Assembly (NCBI RefSeq): GCF_000384315.1
Contig: NZ_ARVW01000001.1
Span: forward strand, 5,766,157-5,830,156
Source of the DNA: Amycolatopsis nigrescens CSC17Ta-90
Lineage (GTDB): Bacteria > Actinomycetota > Actinomycetes > Mycobacteriales > Pseudonocardiaceae
Direction: 5' to 3'
DNA length: 64,000 nt
How positions within the stretch are numbered: position 1 is the first letter of the stretch; every line of letters starts with the position of its first letter. Below the pieces are notes generated by a model. That model was not told where the DNA came from. It worked only from the letters and a program-made list of their open reading frames with translations, and did not search any database. The position numbers and the translations under genes are program-made. This document shows positions 33,801 through 41,613 of this stretch, one piece after another.

Positions 33801-34071
33801 GCGAACGCAGTTCACCGGCGGCGGCTTCGGCGCGCCCTCGCTGCGCCGCGACGAGCAGGGTGACCTCGGGCCTGCCGGCCCGCTCGGCCTCGGCGACCAG
33901 CGCCCTGTCCTGCTGGTCGAGTTCCTTGTCCTGCCCGACGGCCGGCGCCGGGACGTCCGGCGTCGTGGTCTGCGCGAGCGCCGGGGTGAAACCGAGTACG
34001 GACGCCCCGAGGGCGGTCGCGAGTACCGTGATTCCGATCCGGCCTCGCCGGCGTGTTCGTTGTTGACCCAC
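30835..34071 (-). CDS. Large secreted S8 subtilisin-like protease
   Basis: A 1078-residue exported protease. A signal peptide (1-34) is followed by a propeptide-like region to about 150 and the S8 domain: D190 in 'VAVLDSGVDLDHPAL', His in 'GAAHGSHVAGITAGND', oxyanion 'ISAGNSGAG' and Ser in 'FNGTSMAAPQATGAAALL'. The long insertion between D and H (about 180 residues, with 'DLNRDGDRAD' and 'DLDGDGDFTDEK' calcium-loop-like motifs) and the about 450-residue beta-rich tail recall tripeptidyl-peptidase-like subtilases. GTG start with GAGAGG nine bases upstream. Lies in the block that interrupts ispG-GNAT-PBP synteny. Confidence 0.9.
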   Translation of the reverse strand: MGQQRTRRRGRIGITVLATALGASVLGFTPALAQTTTPDVPAPAVGQDKELDQQDRALVAEAERAGRPEVTLLVAAQRGRAEAAAGELRSLGGEVQSTDTKLDYLKVTVPVAAAAKAPKLGSVDAVDVDGLIQRDEPAPDGATDPIPQPAPGPQTPRVNPYLPTGDTYAAQFGRLFPSWDGRGTKVAVLDSGVDLDHPALATTSDGKRKIVDWYTANSPTSGDGGWVPMSTATYTGGFTAGGRQWTAPGAGGPFTFGTFVETAQDLGGAGSETGGDLNRDGDRADSWGVLQDTATKEVRVDLDGDGDFTDEKPMIDFKVKQDSGFFGTDNPATEIAERVAFVVQTDKPGYVNLGFAGAAHGSHVAGITAGNDLFGGQMDGAAPGAELMSVKVCLTTASCTSSGLIDGVVYAAANGADVVNISIGGLPALNDGNNARAELYNRIIDEFNVQLFISAGNSGAGANSVGDPSVATSAMSVGSYITDDTWLSNYGSKTKAAEGLHPFSSRGPAEDGGFKPNIIAPGAAISSTPRWQQPGPLPGTYPLPAGYAMFNGTSMAAPQATGAAALLVSAYKALHGGERPPVASLRSAITSTARFVDGIQANAQGAGLFNVVRAFVALQFNPKADAVTTSVPVQTVLSGLLKTPNTGVGIHDREGVTTGKPYTRTYTLTRTTGADRPVRYQAGWVGNDGTFSSGRTVSLPLNKPVSFEVKVDPKTAGSHSALLRLDDPATVGVDVQTMNTVFAPLEVNAGNGFKVQAAGKAGRNQASSVFVRVPQGASALKIDMAAGGQEPGKGQVRFLRYDPTGVPIDVTSSTNCYHPDAGAGCSTGSPTSRTVTNPLPGVWELVVEARRTSDADTAPWSLTAAVLGTAVAPNPDEIASAAVGVPVGRDYTVTNSLGEFTGRLTGGTLGSASIQRPTIANLEQRQFPVTVSPGATSLTATIGNTADPTADLDLALFNCTSGSCVQAGQSADGDSEESVTVASPAAGAWVVLVDGYAVPAGSTEYDYLDVFVSPSFGSVSVTDTNAPRAAGSSWAVPATVTANAVPAPGRVLRGVTTVRTADNLAIGGGAVIVRSVTG

Positions 34072-34220
34072 TACATCGACCTCTCGTCAATGGGTATACC
34101 GCGCACCCGTTCAGGTACGAATAATCACCCATCGGGGAGAATGCCGGGAAAGTTTCACCTCGCGTCCCAACCGTTGTGAACCTTCCGACTTTCGTCGGAC
34201 GCCGGGGTTAGCCTGGGAGC

Positions 34221-35075
34221 GTGCCGGAGCAGCGCGTGGACTGGTCCGTGGCGCGGCCGCATCCCGCGCTGCGGGGATTGGTGGCGCGCTATATCGGTTA
34301 CCGCCAGGAGAACGTTCCGCACGGGGTACACCGCGGGCTGCCGTCCAGATATCTGACCCTGGTGATCGGGCTGGACGCACCGATCCGGATCACCAGGATG
34401 CCGCGGCCGGAACAGGCACCGGCGAAGCTGCGGGCGATGGTCGGCGGAATGCACACCGGCCCGGCGCTGATCGCGCAGGAGCCGGTGCAGGAGGGCCTGC
34501 ATCTGGAAATCGAACCGCTCGGTGCCCGGCGGCTGCTCGGGGTCGGGGCGGCCGAGCTCACCGGGTACGTGGTCGACCTGGCCGACCTCGGCTCGCCGAG
34601 GCTGGCCGAGCTGCCGGACCGGCTGGCCTCGGTCACCGGCTGGCCGCACCGGTTCGCGATCCTGGACGAGGTGTTCCGCGCGGTGCTGACCGACGCGCCG
34701 GACCCGGCGCCCGAACTCGACCTGGCCTGGCGGCGGATGCTGGGCACCGGCGGACTGCTCAGGGTCGGGTCGCTGGCCGCCGAAGTGGGCTGGAGCCGGC
34801 GGCATTTCGGCGAGATCTTCCGCCGCGAGGTCGGCCTGTCCCCGAAGCAGGCGGCCAGGGTGCTCCGGTTCGAGCGGGCCGGCGCGGTGCTGCGCCGCCA
34901 CGGCCGCGTCGACCTCGCCGAGCTGGCCGTCCACTGTGGCTACTACGACCAGGCGCACCTGAGCAACGAGTGGCGGGCGCTGGCCGGCTGCGCACCGGGC
35001 ACCTGGATCGCCGAGGAGCTCCCGTTTCTCCAAGACGACGAGATCGGTCGCGAACGAACATGGGGGCATGACTGA
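34221..35075 (+). CDS. AraC-family transcriptional regulator
   Basis: A 284-residue regulator with an unassigned N-terminal sensing domain and a C-terminal double HTH ('LLRVGSLAAEVGWSRRHFGEIFRREVGLSPKQAARVLRFERAGAVL ... DLAELAVHCGYYDQAHLSNEWRALAGCAPGTWI'). Similar proteins precede VOC genes. The last 8 nt overlap the VOC start, so the two are co-translated. GTG start. The 149-nt gap upstream toward the divergent subtilase shows nothing else definite. Confidence 0.88.
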   Translation: MPEQRVDWSVARPHPALRGLVARYIGYRQENVPHGVHRGLPSRYLTLVIGLDAPIRITRMPRPEQAPAKLRAMVGGMHTGPALIAQEPVQEGLHLEIEPLGARRLLGVGAAELTGYVVDLADLGSPRLAELPDRLASVTGWPHRFAILDEVFRAVLTDAPDPAPELDLAWRRMLGTGGLLRVGSLAAEVGWSRRHFGEIFRREVGLSPKQAARVLRFERAGAVLRRHGRVDLAELAVHCGYYDQAHLSNEWRALAGCAPGTWIAEELPFLQDDEIGRERTWGHD

Positions 35076-35487
35076 AGAAACGACACGAACCGCGGCACCG
35101 GAAGGCACCGTCTGGCCCTGCCTGCGCTACCACGACCCGCGTTCCGCGGTGGACTTCCTCACCGGCGTCGCCGGATTCACCGAGGCACTCGTGGTCCCCG
35201 ACGAAGAGGGCGCGACCATCGTGCACGCCGAGCTGCGCTGGCCCGAGGGCGGCGCGGTGATGCTGGGCGACACCAAGCTCGCCGACGGCGACTGCGCGCG
35301 GCTGCCGGCCGGGACCAGCTCGGTCTACGTGGTGACCGAGCGGGTGGACGAGATCTATCGCCGGGTCAAGGACTCCGGCGCGCGGATCAGCCAGGACCTC
35401 AACGACACCGACTACGGCTCGCACACCTTCACCATGGCCGACTTCGAGGGCAACATGTGGACGTTCGGCACCTATCGCGGGGCCTGA
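35068..35487 (+). CDS. VOC-family protein, PhnB-like
   Basis: A 139-residue glyoxalase-fold protein ('GTVWPCLRYHDPRSAVDFLTGVAGFTEALVVPDEEGATIVHAELRWPEGGAVMLGD' and 'YGSHTFTMADFEGNMWTFGTYRGA'). The pattern is that of PhnB/YdeN-type VOC proteins. It overlaps the AraC gene by 8 nt, suggesting that AraC governs or is modulated with it. Substrate unknown. Confidence 0.88.
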   Translation: MTEETTRTAAPEGTVWPCLRYHDPRSAVDFLTGVAGFTEALVVPDEEGATIVHAELRWPEGGAVMLGDTKLADGDCARLPAGTSSVYVVTERVDEIYRRVKDSGARISQDLNDTDYGSHTFTMADFEGNMWTFGTYRGA

Positions 35488-35540
35488 CCGAGACCGTTCG
35501 CGGCGGCGCTCGGGTACCGCCGAGTGCTGCCGCGGCCGCC

Positions 35541-36815
35541 TCAGCCCCGGCCGGCACCACGGGCGATCGCGGCCGCCTCGCCCCGCGAACCCACGTCCAG
35601 CTTGCCGAGGATGTTCGCCACGTGGAACTTCACCGTGTGCTCGCTGATGTGCAGCTCCTCGGCGATCTGGCGGTTGCGATGACCCCTGGTCAGCTCGGTC
35701 AGCACCTCGAGCTCGCGTGGGTTGAGCCCGTTCAGCGGTCCGGCATCGGGCAGTTCCGGCGCGGCCAGCGGCAGGGTCGCGGTCACCGTGGTGCCCCAGT
35801 TCTCCACCGCGTCCACGGCCAGGGTGCCCTCCAGCGCGCCGAGCCGTTCGCCGAGCCGGTGCACGGTCAGCGCGTCCGCGACCAACCTGCCCGGTCCGTC
35901 GTCGCGGACGGCCACCCGCAGTGATTCGTCGCCGACCTGCCAGGCGACCCGGATCCGGTGCAGCTCGGACTGTTCCAGCATGGCCAGCACGATCGCCCGC
36001 ACGGCCGCGCGGGCCGCGTTGGCGATTTCCGCCGGCAGCCCGCGCCTGGTGTCCTCCGGTGCGACCAGCTCGAGGTGCACGTCGCTGTACTTGGTCAGGG
36101 GCAGCAGCTTCTCGGCGAGCCGGTCGAACGCCCGCCCGGCCGGTTCCTCGCTGAGCGCGCGGTCGCGGTCGCCGGCCGAGCGCAGCTCGATCAGCGCGGC
36201 GACCGCCAGGTCGGTCGCACCGCGGCGGGCACTCACGTCGTCGAGCGACTTCGACCGCAGCACACCGAGCATCCCGGTCAGCGCGGCCGCGTGCGCGTCA
36301 CCGAGCTCGGCGATCGCCCTGGCCCGTTCGCTCGCCGCGACCCGGTTCTCCGCCTGTCCCTCCGGCGGCACGGCTTCGGCGCGCTCCAGCAGGGTCAGCG
36401 TGGTCAGGTCCCACATCCGCTGCACGGTGCGTTTCGCCGCTTCCCCCGGTTCCGGTCCGCTGAGCGCGAGCACCAGCAGCGCGCCCTGCGACTCCGGGGG
36501 CGCGGAGGCCACCGCGAGCACCGTGGTGGCCCGCCCGGCCAGCGTTGCCTCGCCCAGCCACGGCCGTCCCACTTCGATCGTGCCCACCAGGTGGCCCAGT
36601 TCGGCACTGGTGATCTTCTCGGTCAGCGCGGGGGCGCCGTGCACCTTGAGCGGCGCGCGAGAGCAGTCACCGGTGAGCATGGCGGCCGCCCGGTGCGGGA
36701 CCAGCCCGTCCAGCGCCGAGGACAGCTCCGGCAAGGTGTCGCAGATCGGCGCGTTCAGCACCGTGAAGGCCCGGGCCAGCGCCTGGTCCGGGGTGCCGAA
36801 ACCGGTCTCGTCCAT
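35541..36815 (-). CDS. Degenerate histidine-kinase-like ATPase fused to a LuxR HTH
   Basis: A 424-residue protein. An N-terminal GAF-like region (to about 165) precedes a DHp-like helix pair where the usual 'ELHD' reads 'AIAELGDAHAAALTGML', so the phospho-acceptor His position is Gly. A HATPase_c domain follows ('NAARAAVRAIVLAMLEQSE', 'VAVRDDGPGRLV', 'LGERLGALEGTLAVDAVENWGTTVTATLPL'), then a LuxR HTH ('LNPRELEVLTELTRGHRNRQIAEELHISEHTVKFHVANILGKLDV'). Probably a one-protein regulator that has kept nucleotide binding but lost phosphotransfer. TTGGAGG lies close before the ATG. Confidence 0.85.
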   Translation of the reverse strand: MDETGFGTPDQALARAFTVLNAPICDTLPELSSALDGLVPHRAAAMLTGDCSRAPLKVHGAPALTEKITSAELGHLVGTIEVGRPWLGEATLAGRATTVLAVASAPPESQGALLVLALSGPEPGEAAKRTVQRMWDLTTLTLLERAEAVPPEGQAENRVAASERARAIAELGDAHAAALTGMLGVLRSKSLDDVSARRGATDLAVAALIELRSAGDRDRALSEEPAGRAFDRLAEKLLPLTKYSDVHLELVAPEDTRRGLPAEIANAARAAVRAIVLAMLEQSELHRIRVAWQVGDESLRVAVRDDGPGRLVADALTVHRLGERLGALEGTLAVDAVENWGTTVTATLPLAAPELPDAGPLNGLNPRELEVLTELTRGHRNRQIAEELHISEHTVKFHVANILGKLDVGSRGEAAAIARGAGRG

Positions 36816-36955
36816 GACCTCCAAGGTAGACCTGGCGACGGGCGGGCGGCCTGGTCGTTCGGCTAGGTCGATCAGCTCGAAAGAGCGGGGCGGCGAAGAT
36901 CGCGGTCGGCGCAAGGTGGGGGCAGGTAGTTCACCAGTGGAAAAGGAAGACGATC

Positions 36956-37888
36956 ATGAAGGCTCTCATCGCCCCCTCCTACGGCCCGCTCGAGCAGCTC
37001 GAAATCGCCGAGGTGCCGGTTCCGGAGCCCGGTCCCGGCCAGCTGCTGATCCGGGTCGGTGCCGCCGCGCTCAACGCGCTGGACGCCAAGCTCGCGCTCG
37101 GTGTGATGCGCGAGATCATGCCGATCGAGCACCCGTTCGTGCTCGGCATGGACGTGGCCGGGGTGGTCACCGCCGCCGGTGCGGACGTCACCGGGTTCAG
37201 TGTCGGTGACGAGGTGCTCGCCTACACCGGCTTCACCGCCGGGACGATCGCGGAGTACACGGTCGTCGACGCCGGCCCGCAGGTGGTCAAGCGACCGGCG
37301 GGACTGGACGTCGAGCGGGCCGCGGCACTGTCGCTGGCCGGGATCACCGCGGCCACCATCGTGCACCGGGCCGGGCCGTTGGACGGCCGCGGCCTGCTCG
37401 TCATCGGCGCCACCGGTGGGGTCGGCTCGTTCGTGGTGCAACTCGCCGCCCACGCCGGGGCCGAGGTGCTGGCCACCGCACAGCCCGGGGACGCCGAGTT
37501 CGTGCGCGACCTCGGCGCGGCCGAAGTGATCGACTACACCGGCACGGACACCGTCGCGGAGACCCGTCGGCTGCGGCCAGACGGGGTGGACCTCGCCGTC
37601 GACCTGGTCACCATGGGCCCGGCGCTGGCCGGTACCGCGGCCGCGGTGCGTGATGGCGGCCGGATCCTCTCGCCGATCAGCATGCCGGCGACCTTCGAGC
37701 GCGGCGTCACCGCAGAGTTCGTCGACATGACCGCTGCCGAAGGCAGGCTCGCCCGGCTCGCGGACGAGGCCGCGAACGGTGGGCTCGTCGTGGAGATCGG
37801 CGCCAAGTACCCGTTCGGGGAAGCGCCGCTCGCCGTGCGCGACTTCGCCGGCAAGCACACCCGCGGCAAGATCGTGCTCACCTTCTGA
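36956..37888 (+). CDS. Zinc-independent quinone oxidoreductase-like MDR dehydrogenase
   Basis: A 310-residue medium-chain reductase of the quinone oxidoreductase (QOR) group. N-terminal GroES-like fold 'EVPVPEPGPGQLLIRVGAAALNALDAKLALG', nucleotide site 'GRGLLVIGATGGVGSFVVQLAAHAGAEVLATAQP', no catalytic zinc cysteines or histidine. It probably reduces quinones or enones with NADPH. It has AAAAGGAAG upstream and is divergent from the LuxR-fusion gene, which may regulate it. Confidence 0.9.
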   Translation: MKALIAPSYGPLEQLEIAEVPVPEPGPGQLLIRVGAAALNALDAKLALGVMREIMPIEHPFVLGMDVAGVVTAAGADVTGFSVGDEVLAYTGFTAGTIAEYTVVDAGPQVVKRPAGLDVERAAALSLAGITAATIVHRAGPLDGRGLLVIGATGGVGSFVVQLAAHAGAEVLATAQPGDAEFVRDLGAAEVIDYTGTDTVAETRRLRPDGVDLAVDLVTMGPALAGTAAAVRDGGRILSPISMPATFERGVTAEFVDMTAAEGRLARLADEAANGGLVVEIGAKYPFGEAPLAVRDFAGKHTRGKIVLTF

Positions 37889-37889
37889 G

Positions 37890-38096
37890 CTAGCCGACCG
37901 GCTTTTCGAAGGTGAGCAGCAGCCCGTCCACCCCGCCGGGGCCGACCCTGCCCTTCACCTCAGCGGACGTGATCGTCTTGAGCTGCCAGCCCTGGGCGGC
38001 GTTCTCGTTGAGGATCTTCTCCAGCCGGTCGCCGGACATCTTGCCGCCGATCATCTTTTCGCGGAGCTCGACGACGCGGTAGGCGAAGCGCTGCAT
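37890..38096 (-). CDS. DUF4177-like small protein
   Basis: A 68-residue protein with the pattern of DUF4177 ('MQRFAYRVVELREK ... LEKILNENAAQGWQLKTITSAEV ... GVDGLLLTFEKP'), a small alpha/beta domain of unknown function. GGAG lies eight bases before the ATG at 38096. It converges on the oxidoreductase with a 1-nt gap and marks the right end of the interposed block. Confidence 0.75.
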   Translation of the reverse strand: MQRFAYRVVELREKMIGGKMSGDRLEKILNENAAQGWQLKTITSAEVKGRVGPGGVDGLLLTFEKPVG

Positions 38097-38176
38097 GGGT
38101 GACTCCAATGGGTCGGCGCTGGTTTTCCAACGGGCATGTTTTCCGTTACCGGCGATTATCTGGCACGCTTGTCCTC

Positions 38177-39031
38177 GTGTTGCGGCTTGCTGGTGCGCGG
38201 CTGCTCGATGATCGGGACTATCCGGCGGTGCGTGCGATCCTGGCCGCGGACCCGGTGGGCAGTTGCATGGTCAGCGCCCGGGTCGAGGTTGCCGGGCTGG
38301 ACCCTTGGCGATTGGGCGGCGAGTTGTGGGCCGCCGATTCCCGCACGTCCAGGTCCGGCCGGGTGCAGGGGCTGTGCTTCTCCGGCCCGAACCTGGTGCC
38401 GTTGCGCGGCAACGCCTCCGCCCTGCGTTCCTTCGCCGACCGGGCACTGCGGAAACAGCGCAGCTGCTCGTCGCTGGTCGGCCCCGCCGAACAGGTGCTC
38501 GGGCTGTGGGACGAGCTTTCCGGCGAATGGGGGCCCGCTCGCGAAATCCGGCACGACCAGCCGTTGATGGCACTGGACGGGCAGCCATCGCTGTCGCCGG
38601 ATCCGCTGGTCCGCGCGGTCCGGCCGGACGAGCTGGACAGGTACCTGCCGGCCGCGATCGCGATGTTCATCGAAGAGGTCGGCGTCGACCCGCGGGCCGG
38701 CGACGGCGGCGCCAGCTACCGCGCCAGGGTCGCCGAGCTGATCGCGGGCGGGCGCGCGTTCGCCCGGTTCGAGGGCGGCGAGGTGGTGTTCAAGGCGGAG
38801 ATCGGCGCGTTGTCCACCAGTGTCGGGCAGATCCAGGGGGTCTGGGTGCATCCGGAGCGCCGCGGCCACGGCATCGGCACCGCCGGCACCGCGGCCGTGG
38901 TGAACCGCCTGGTGCGCGGGATGGGCCGGACGGCGAGCCTGTACGTCAACGCCTACAACCTGCCCGCGCTGGCCTCGTACCGGAAGATCGGTTTCGGGCA
39001 GGTTGGCCGGTACGCCACCGTCCTGTTCTGA
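38177..39031 (+). CDS. GNAT-family acetyltransferase (Rv2867c-like)
   Basis: A 284-residue protein matching in length and position the mycobacterial Rv2867c family: an N-terminal DUF4081-like half ('VLRLAGARLLDDRDYPAVRAILAADPVGSCMVSARVEVAG') and a C-terminal GNAT domain with the acetyl-CoA motif 'IQGVWVHPERRGHGIGTAGTAAVVNRLV' and 'LYVNAYNLPALASYRKIGFGQVG'. GTG 38177 gives the family's usual start; upstream codons overlap the promoter of the divergent DUF4177 gene. Substrate unknown. Confidence 0.88.
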   Translation: MLRLAGARLLDDRDYPAVRAILAADPVGSCMVSARVEVAGLDPWRLGGELWAADSRTSRSGRVQGLCFSGPNLVPLRGNASALRSFADRALRKQRSCSSLVGPAEQVLGLWDELSGEWGPAREIRHDQPLMALDGQPSLSPDPLVRAVRPDELDRYLPAAIAMFIEEVGVDPRAGDGGASYRARVAELIAGGRAFARFEGGEVVFKAEIGALSTSVGQIQGVWVHPERRGHGIGTAGTAAVVNRLVRGMGRTASLYVNAYNLPALASYRKIGFGQVGRYATVLF

Positions 39032-39099
39032 CCTGTTCTGATTCGTCGCCGCGTTGCGCACCGCGGAAACCGGGCCGTCGCCGGGAATACTTCTCCGCT

Positions 39100-40908
39100 G
39101 TGCGTAACAGACTCCGTCCGGTGGCCGGTCTCTTGCTCGCGATCGTGTTCACCGCGGGCACGGCGGGCTGTGGCCTGTTCGGTTCGGAAGGCCCGGAGGA
39201 CGTCATGGGCCGGTTCCTGGCGGCGCTCTCCGCCGGGGACAGCACTTCGGCGGCCGGGCTGACCGACGCGCCGGAGTCCGCGAAGAACCTGCTCGACCAG
39301 GTTCGCGGCGCGCTGCGACCGGAGAAGATCGACGTGACGGTGCGGCGGGTGCACGGTGCCACCGGGGCCAGTACCGCCGACGCGGACTTCCAGCTCGCCT
39401 GGCACCTCCCGCTCGGCAGGCTGTGGGCCTACGAGAGCAGGGCGACGCTGGTCTCGACCGACGAGCAGTGGAAACTGCACTGGACGCCGTCGACCCTGCA
39501 TCCGGACCTCGCCGCGCAGCAGACCGTCGCGCTGCGCGAAGAGACCCCGGAGCCGGCTCCGGTGCTCGACCGGGACGGGGCCACGCTGCTGGAGCCGCAG
39601 ACCGTGGTCACCGTGCTGCTCGACCCGGCCGATGCCGGCGATCCGGCACAGGTTGCGGGCAAGCTGGCCGCCGCGCTGCGTCCGCTGGACGGCACGATCA
39701 CCGAACAGTCCATTATGGATGGTGTAAAAGCCTTGCGCCCGGGCGATTCCTATCCGGTGGCCAGTCTGCGGGCGAGTGACTACCAGTCGGTCAAGGCGGC
39801 CGTCTACGAACTGCCCGGGGTGCGTTTCCCGCAGCAGACCCGGCTGCTGCCGGTGGAGAAGGGACTGGCCGGGCAGGTGCTGCCGGCGATCCGGTCGACG
39901 GTGGAGGGACAGCTCGCCGGGCTGGCCGGCTGGCGGGTGATCACGGTCAACGCGGCCGGTACGGAGGCCGCCGAGCTCTACGCGCACCCGGCGCAGCCGG
40001 CCGGGGCCGCGCTCAGCACGCTGAGCCGCCGGGCGCAGGCCGCGGCGCAGGAGGCGCTGGGGCCGGTCGGGGTGCCGGGTGCGCTGGTCGCCCTGCAACC
40101 GTCCACCGGGGAGATCCTCGCCGTCGCCCAGAACGCGCTCGCCGACGAACAGGGGGCGATCGCGCTCACCGGGCGGTTCCCGCCGGGCTCCACCTTCAAA
40201 CTGGCCACCGCGGCCGCCGGTCTCGGCACCGGGCAGGTACGGGTGGACACCCCGGTCGACTGCCCGCCGACCACCACGGTGGACGGCCGGGTCATCCCCA
40301 ACGACAAGATGTTCGGCCTCGGCACGGTGCCATTGATCTCGGCTTTCGCGCACTCCTGCAACACCACCTTCGCGACCGTGTCCACCAGGCTTCCGCCGTC
40401 CGCGCTGACCGACGCGGCGCGCGATCTCGGTATCGGCGCGGACTTCGTGCTGCCGGGCCTGACCACTATCACCGGCTCGGCGCCGCCGGGCCGCAACACG
40501 GTGCAGCGCGCGGAGAACGGCTTCGGCCAGGGCACCGTGCTGGCCAGCCCGTTCGGCATGGCGATCGCGTCGGCGACGGTGGCCTCCGGCCGGACGCCGG
40601 TGCCCACCCTGCTCCGCGGCGGGCGGACCGAGGTGCGGCAGCTCGGCCGCCCACTGAACCAGGACGTGCTGGACGGGCTGCGGCGGATGATGCGGGCGGT
40701 GGTCACCGACGGCACCGGCGGAGTGCTCGCCGAACTGCCGGACGTGCACGGCAAGACCGGTACCGCGCAGTTCGGCGACGGTACCCAGTCGCACGGGTGG
40801 TTCGTCGGCTACGCCGGGGACCTCGCTTTCGCCGTGCTGCTGGTCGGTGCCGGCACGTCCACTCCGGCCGTGGAGGCGTCCGGCCGGTTTCTGCAGGCCG
40901 TTCATTAA
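39100..40908 (+). CDS. Penicillin-binding lipoprotein (transpeptidase, Rv2864c-like)
   Basis: A 602-residue class B-type PBP carried as a lipoprotein: lipobox TAGC ending at C24, an NTF2-like (MecA_N) domain to about residue 140, a dimerisation/linker region, then the transpeptidase with SxxK 'PPGSTFKLATAAAG', SxN 'AHSCNTTFA' and KTG 'VHGKTGTAQFGDG'. All catalytic motifs are intact. It crosslinks peptidoglycan outside the membrane. Length (602) and context match mycobacterial Rv2864c. GTG start. Confidence 0.92.
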   Translation: MRNRLRPVAGLLLAIVFTAGTAGCGLFGSEGPEDVMGRFLAALSAGDSTSAAGLTDAPESAKNLLDQVRGALRPEKIDVTVRRVHGATGASTADADFQLAWHLPLGRLWAYESRATLVSTDEQWKLHWTPSTLHPDLAAQQTVALREETPEPAPVLDRDGATLLEPQTVVTVLLDPADAGDPAQVAGKLAAALRPLDGTITEQSIMDGVKALRPGDSYPVASLRASDYQSVKAAVYELPGVRFPQQTRLLPVEKGLAGQVLPAIRSTVEGQLAGLAGWRVITVNAAGTEAAELYAHPAQPAGAALSTLSRRAQAAAQEALGPVGVPGALVALQPSTGEILAVAQNALADEQGAIALTGRFPPGSTFKLATAAAGLGTGQVRVDTPVDCPPTTTVDGRVIPNDKMFGLGTVPLISAFAHSCNTTFATVSTRLPPSALTDAARDLGIGADFVLPGLTTITGSAPPGRNTVQRAENGFGQGTVLASPFGMAIASATVASGRTPVPTLLRGGRTEVRQLGRPLNQDVLDGLRRMMRAVVTDGTGGVLAELPDVHGKTGTAQFGDGTQSHGWFVGYAGDLAFAVLLVGAGTSTPAVEASGRFLQAVH

Positions 40909-40935
40909 GTCATGTGCTACCTTGTAGCACATGAC
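40909..40935. promoter_or_regulatory. Perfect palindromic operator overlapping the antitoxin start codon
   Basis: Two perfect 12-bp arms (GTCATGTGCTAC at 40909-40920 and its complement at 40924-40935) separated by CTT. The antitoxin ATG (40931-40933) lies inside the right arm, and no ribosome site precedes it. The toxin-antitoxin complex is expected to bind here; the layout implies a leaderless transcript. Confidence 0.75.
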
Positions 40936-41212
40936 TGTGATCGGCATCCGCGAGCTGCGGCAGAACGCCAGTGTCTACCTGCGCCGCGTCGCCGCGGGCG
41001 AGTCGTTCACGGTGACCGATCGCGGCACCCCGGTCGCGATACTGGGCCCGCCGGTGCGGGGCAGCCGCGTCGACGAGATGATCGCCCGCGGTGAGCTGCT
41101 CGCGCCGGAGCGCCCTACCGGTGCGCTCAGCGGGAACCTGCCCGAACCCCTGGATCTCGGCTTCAGCGCCTCCGACGAACTCTCGCGGCTGCGTGACGAG
41201 GAGCGCTGGTGA
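40931..41212 (+). CDS. vapB: Phd/YefM-type antitoxin (VapB role)
   Basis: A 93-residue antitoxin. The N-terminal Phd/YefM DNA-binding fold 'VIGIRELRQNASVYLRRVAAGESFTVTDRGTPVAILGP' (residues 3-40) is followed by a disordered, acidic tail that would wrap the toxin. It overlaps the toxin gene by 4 nt (GTGA), and its start codon sits in the operator. It neutralises the PIN toxin and represses the module. Start certain by the palindrome and by homology to this fold; no Shine-Dalgarno. Confidence 0.9.
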   Translation: MTVIGIRELRQNASVYLRRVAAGESFTVTDRGTPVAILGPPVRGSRVDEMIARGELLAPERPTGALSGNLPEPLDLGFSASDELSRLRDEERW

Positions 41213-41604
41213 TCTACTTCGACTCCTCCGCGCTGGTCAAGCTGGTGCTCAAGGAGGCCGAGACCCCGGACCTGGAGCAATGGCTCGTCGCGCACGCCGG
41301 GTCGCGGAAGGGCAGTTCGACACTGGCCAGGGTGGAGCTGCCGCGCGCGGTCCGCCAGGGCGGTGACCTTGCCTATCTCCGGTCGCAGGTGATCCTGGGT
41401 GACCTGCTCCAGCTGCCGATGACCCCGGCCCTGCTCGACACGGCGGGTGCGCTGCCGGGGATGCTGCGTTCGCTGGACGCGATCCATCTGGCTTCGGCGT
41501 TGCAGGTGAGGGAAGAGCTGGAGAGTTTCGTCTGCTACGACCGCAGGCTGCGTGACGCCGCGCAACAGGCCGGTCTCCCGACGGCGTCGCCGGGCGAGTC
41601 GTAG
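41209..41604 (+). CDS. vapC: PIN-domain ribonuclease toxin
   Basis: A 131-residue VapC. The acidic active site is complete: D5 ('IYFDSSALVKLVLKE'), E43 ('RVELPRAV'), D90 ('SLDAIHLASALQV') and D111 ('VCYDRRLRDAA'). It cleaves RNA, in characterised homologues specific tRNAs or rRNA, unless bound by the antitoxin. GTG start coupled to the antitoxin stop. Lies between the PBP and map, where mycobacteria also carry a vapBC pair. Confidence 0.92.
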   Translation: MIYFDSSALVKLVLKEAETPDLEQWLVAHAGSRKGSSTLARVELPRAVRQGGDLAYLRSQVILGDLLQLPMTPALLDTAGALPGMLRSLDAIHLASALQVREELESFVCYDRRLRDAAQQAGLPTASPGES

Positions 41605-41613
41605 GCTGGGGGC

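Noticed and set aside
31618..34179. 853-codon plus-strand frame opposite the large subtilase
   Set aside because: Gly/Arg/Val-rich shadow with no motifs; the minus strand has an intact catalytic triad and signal peptide.
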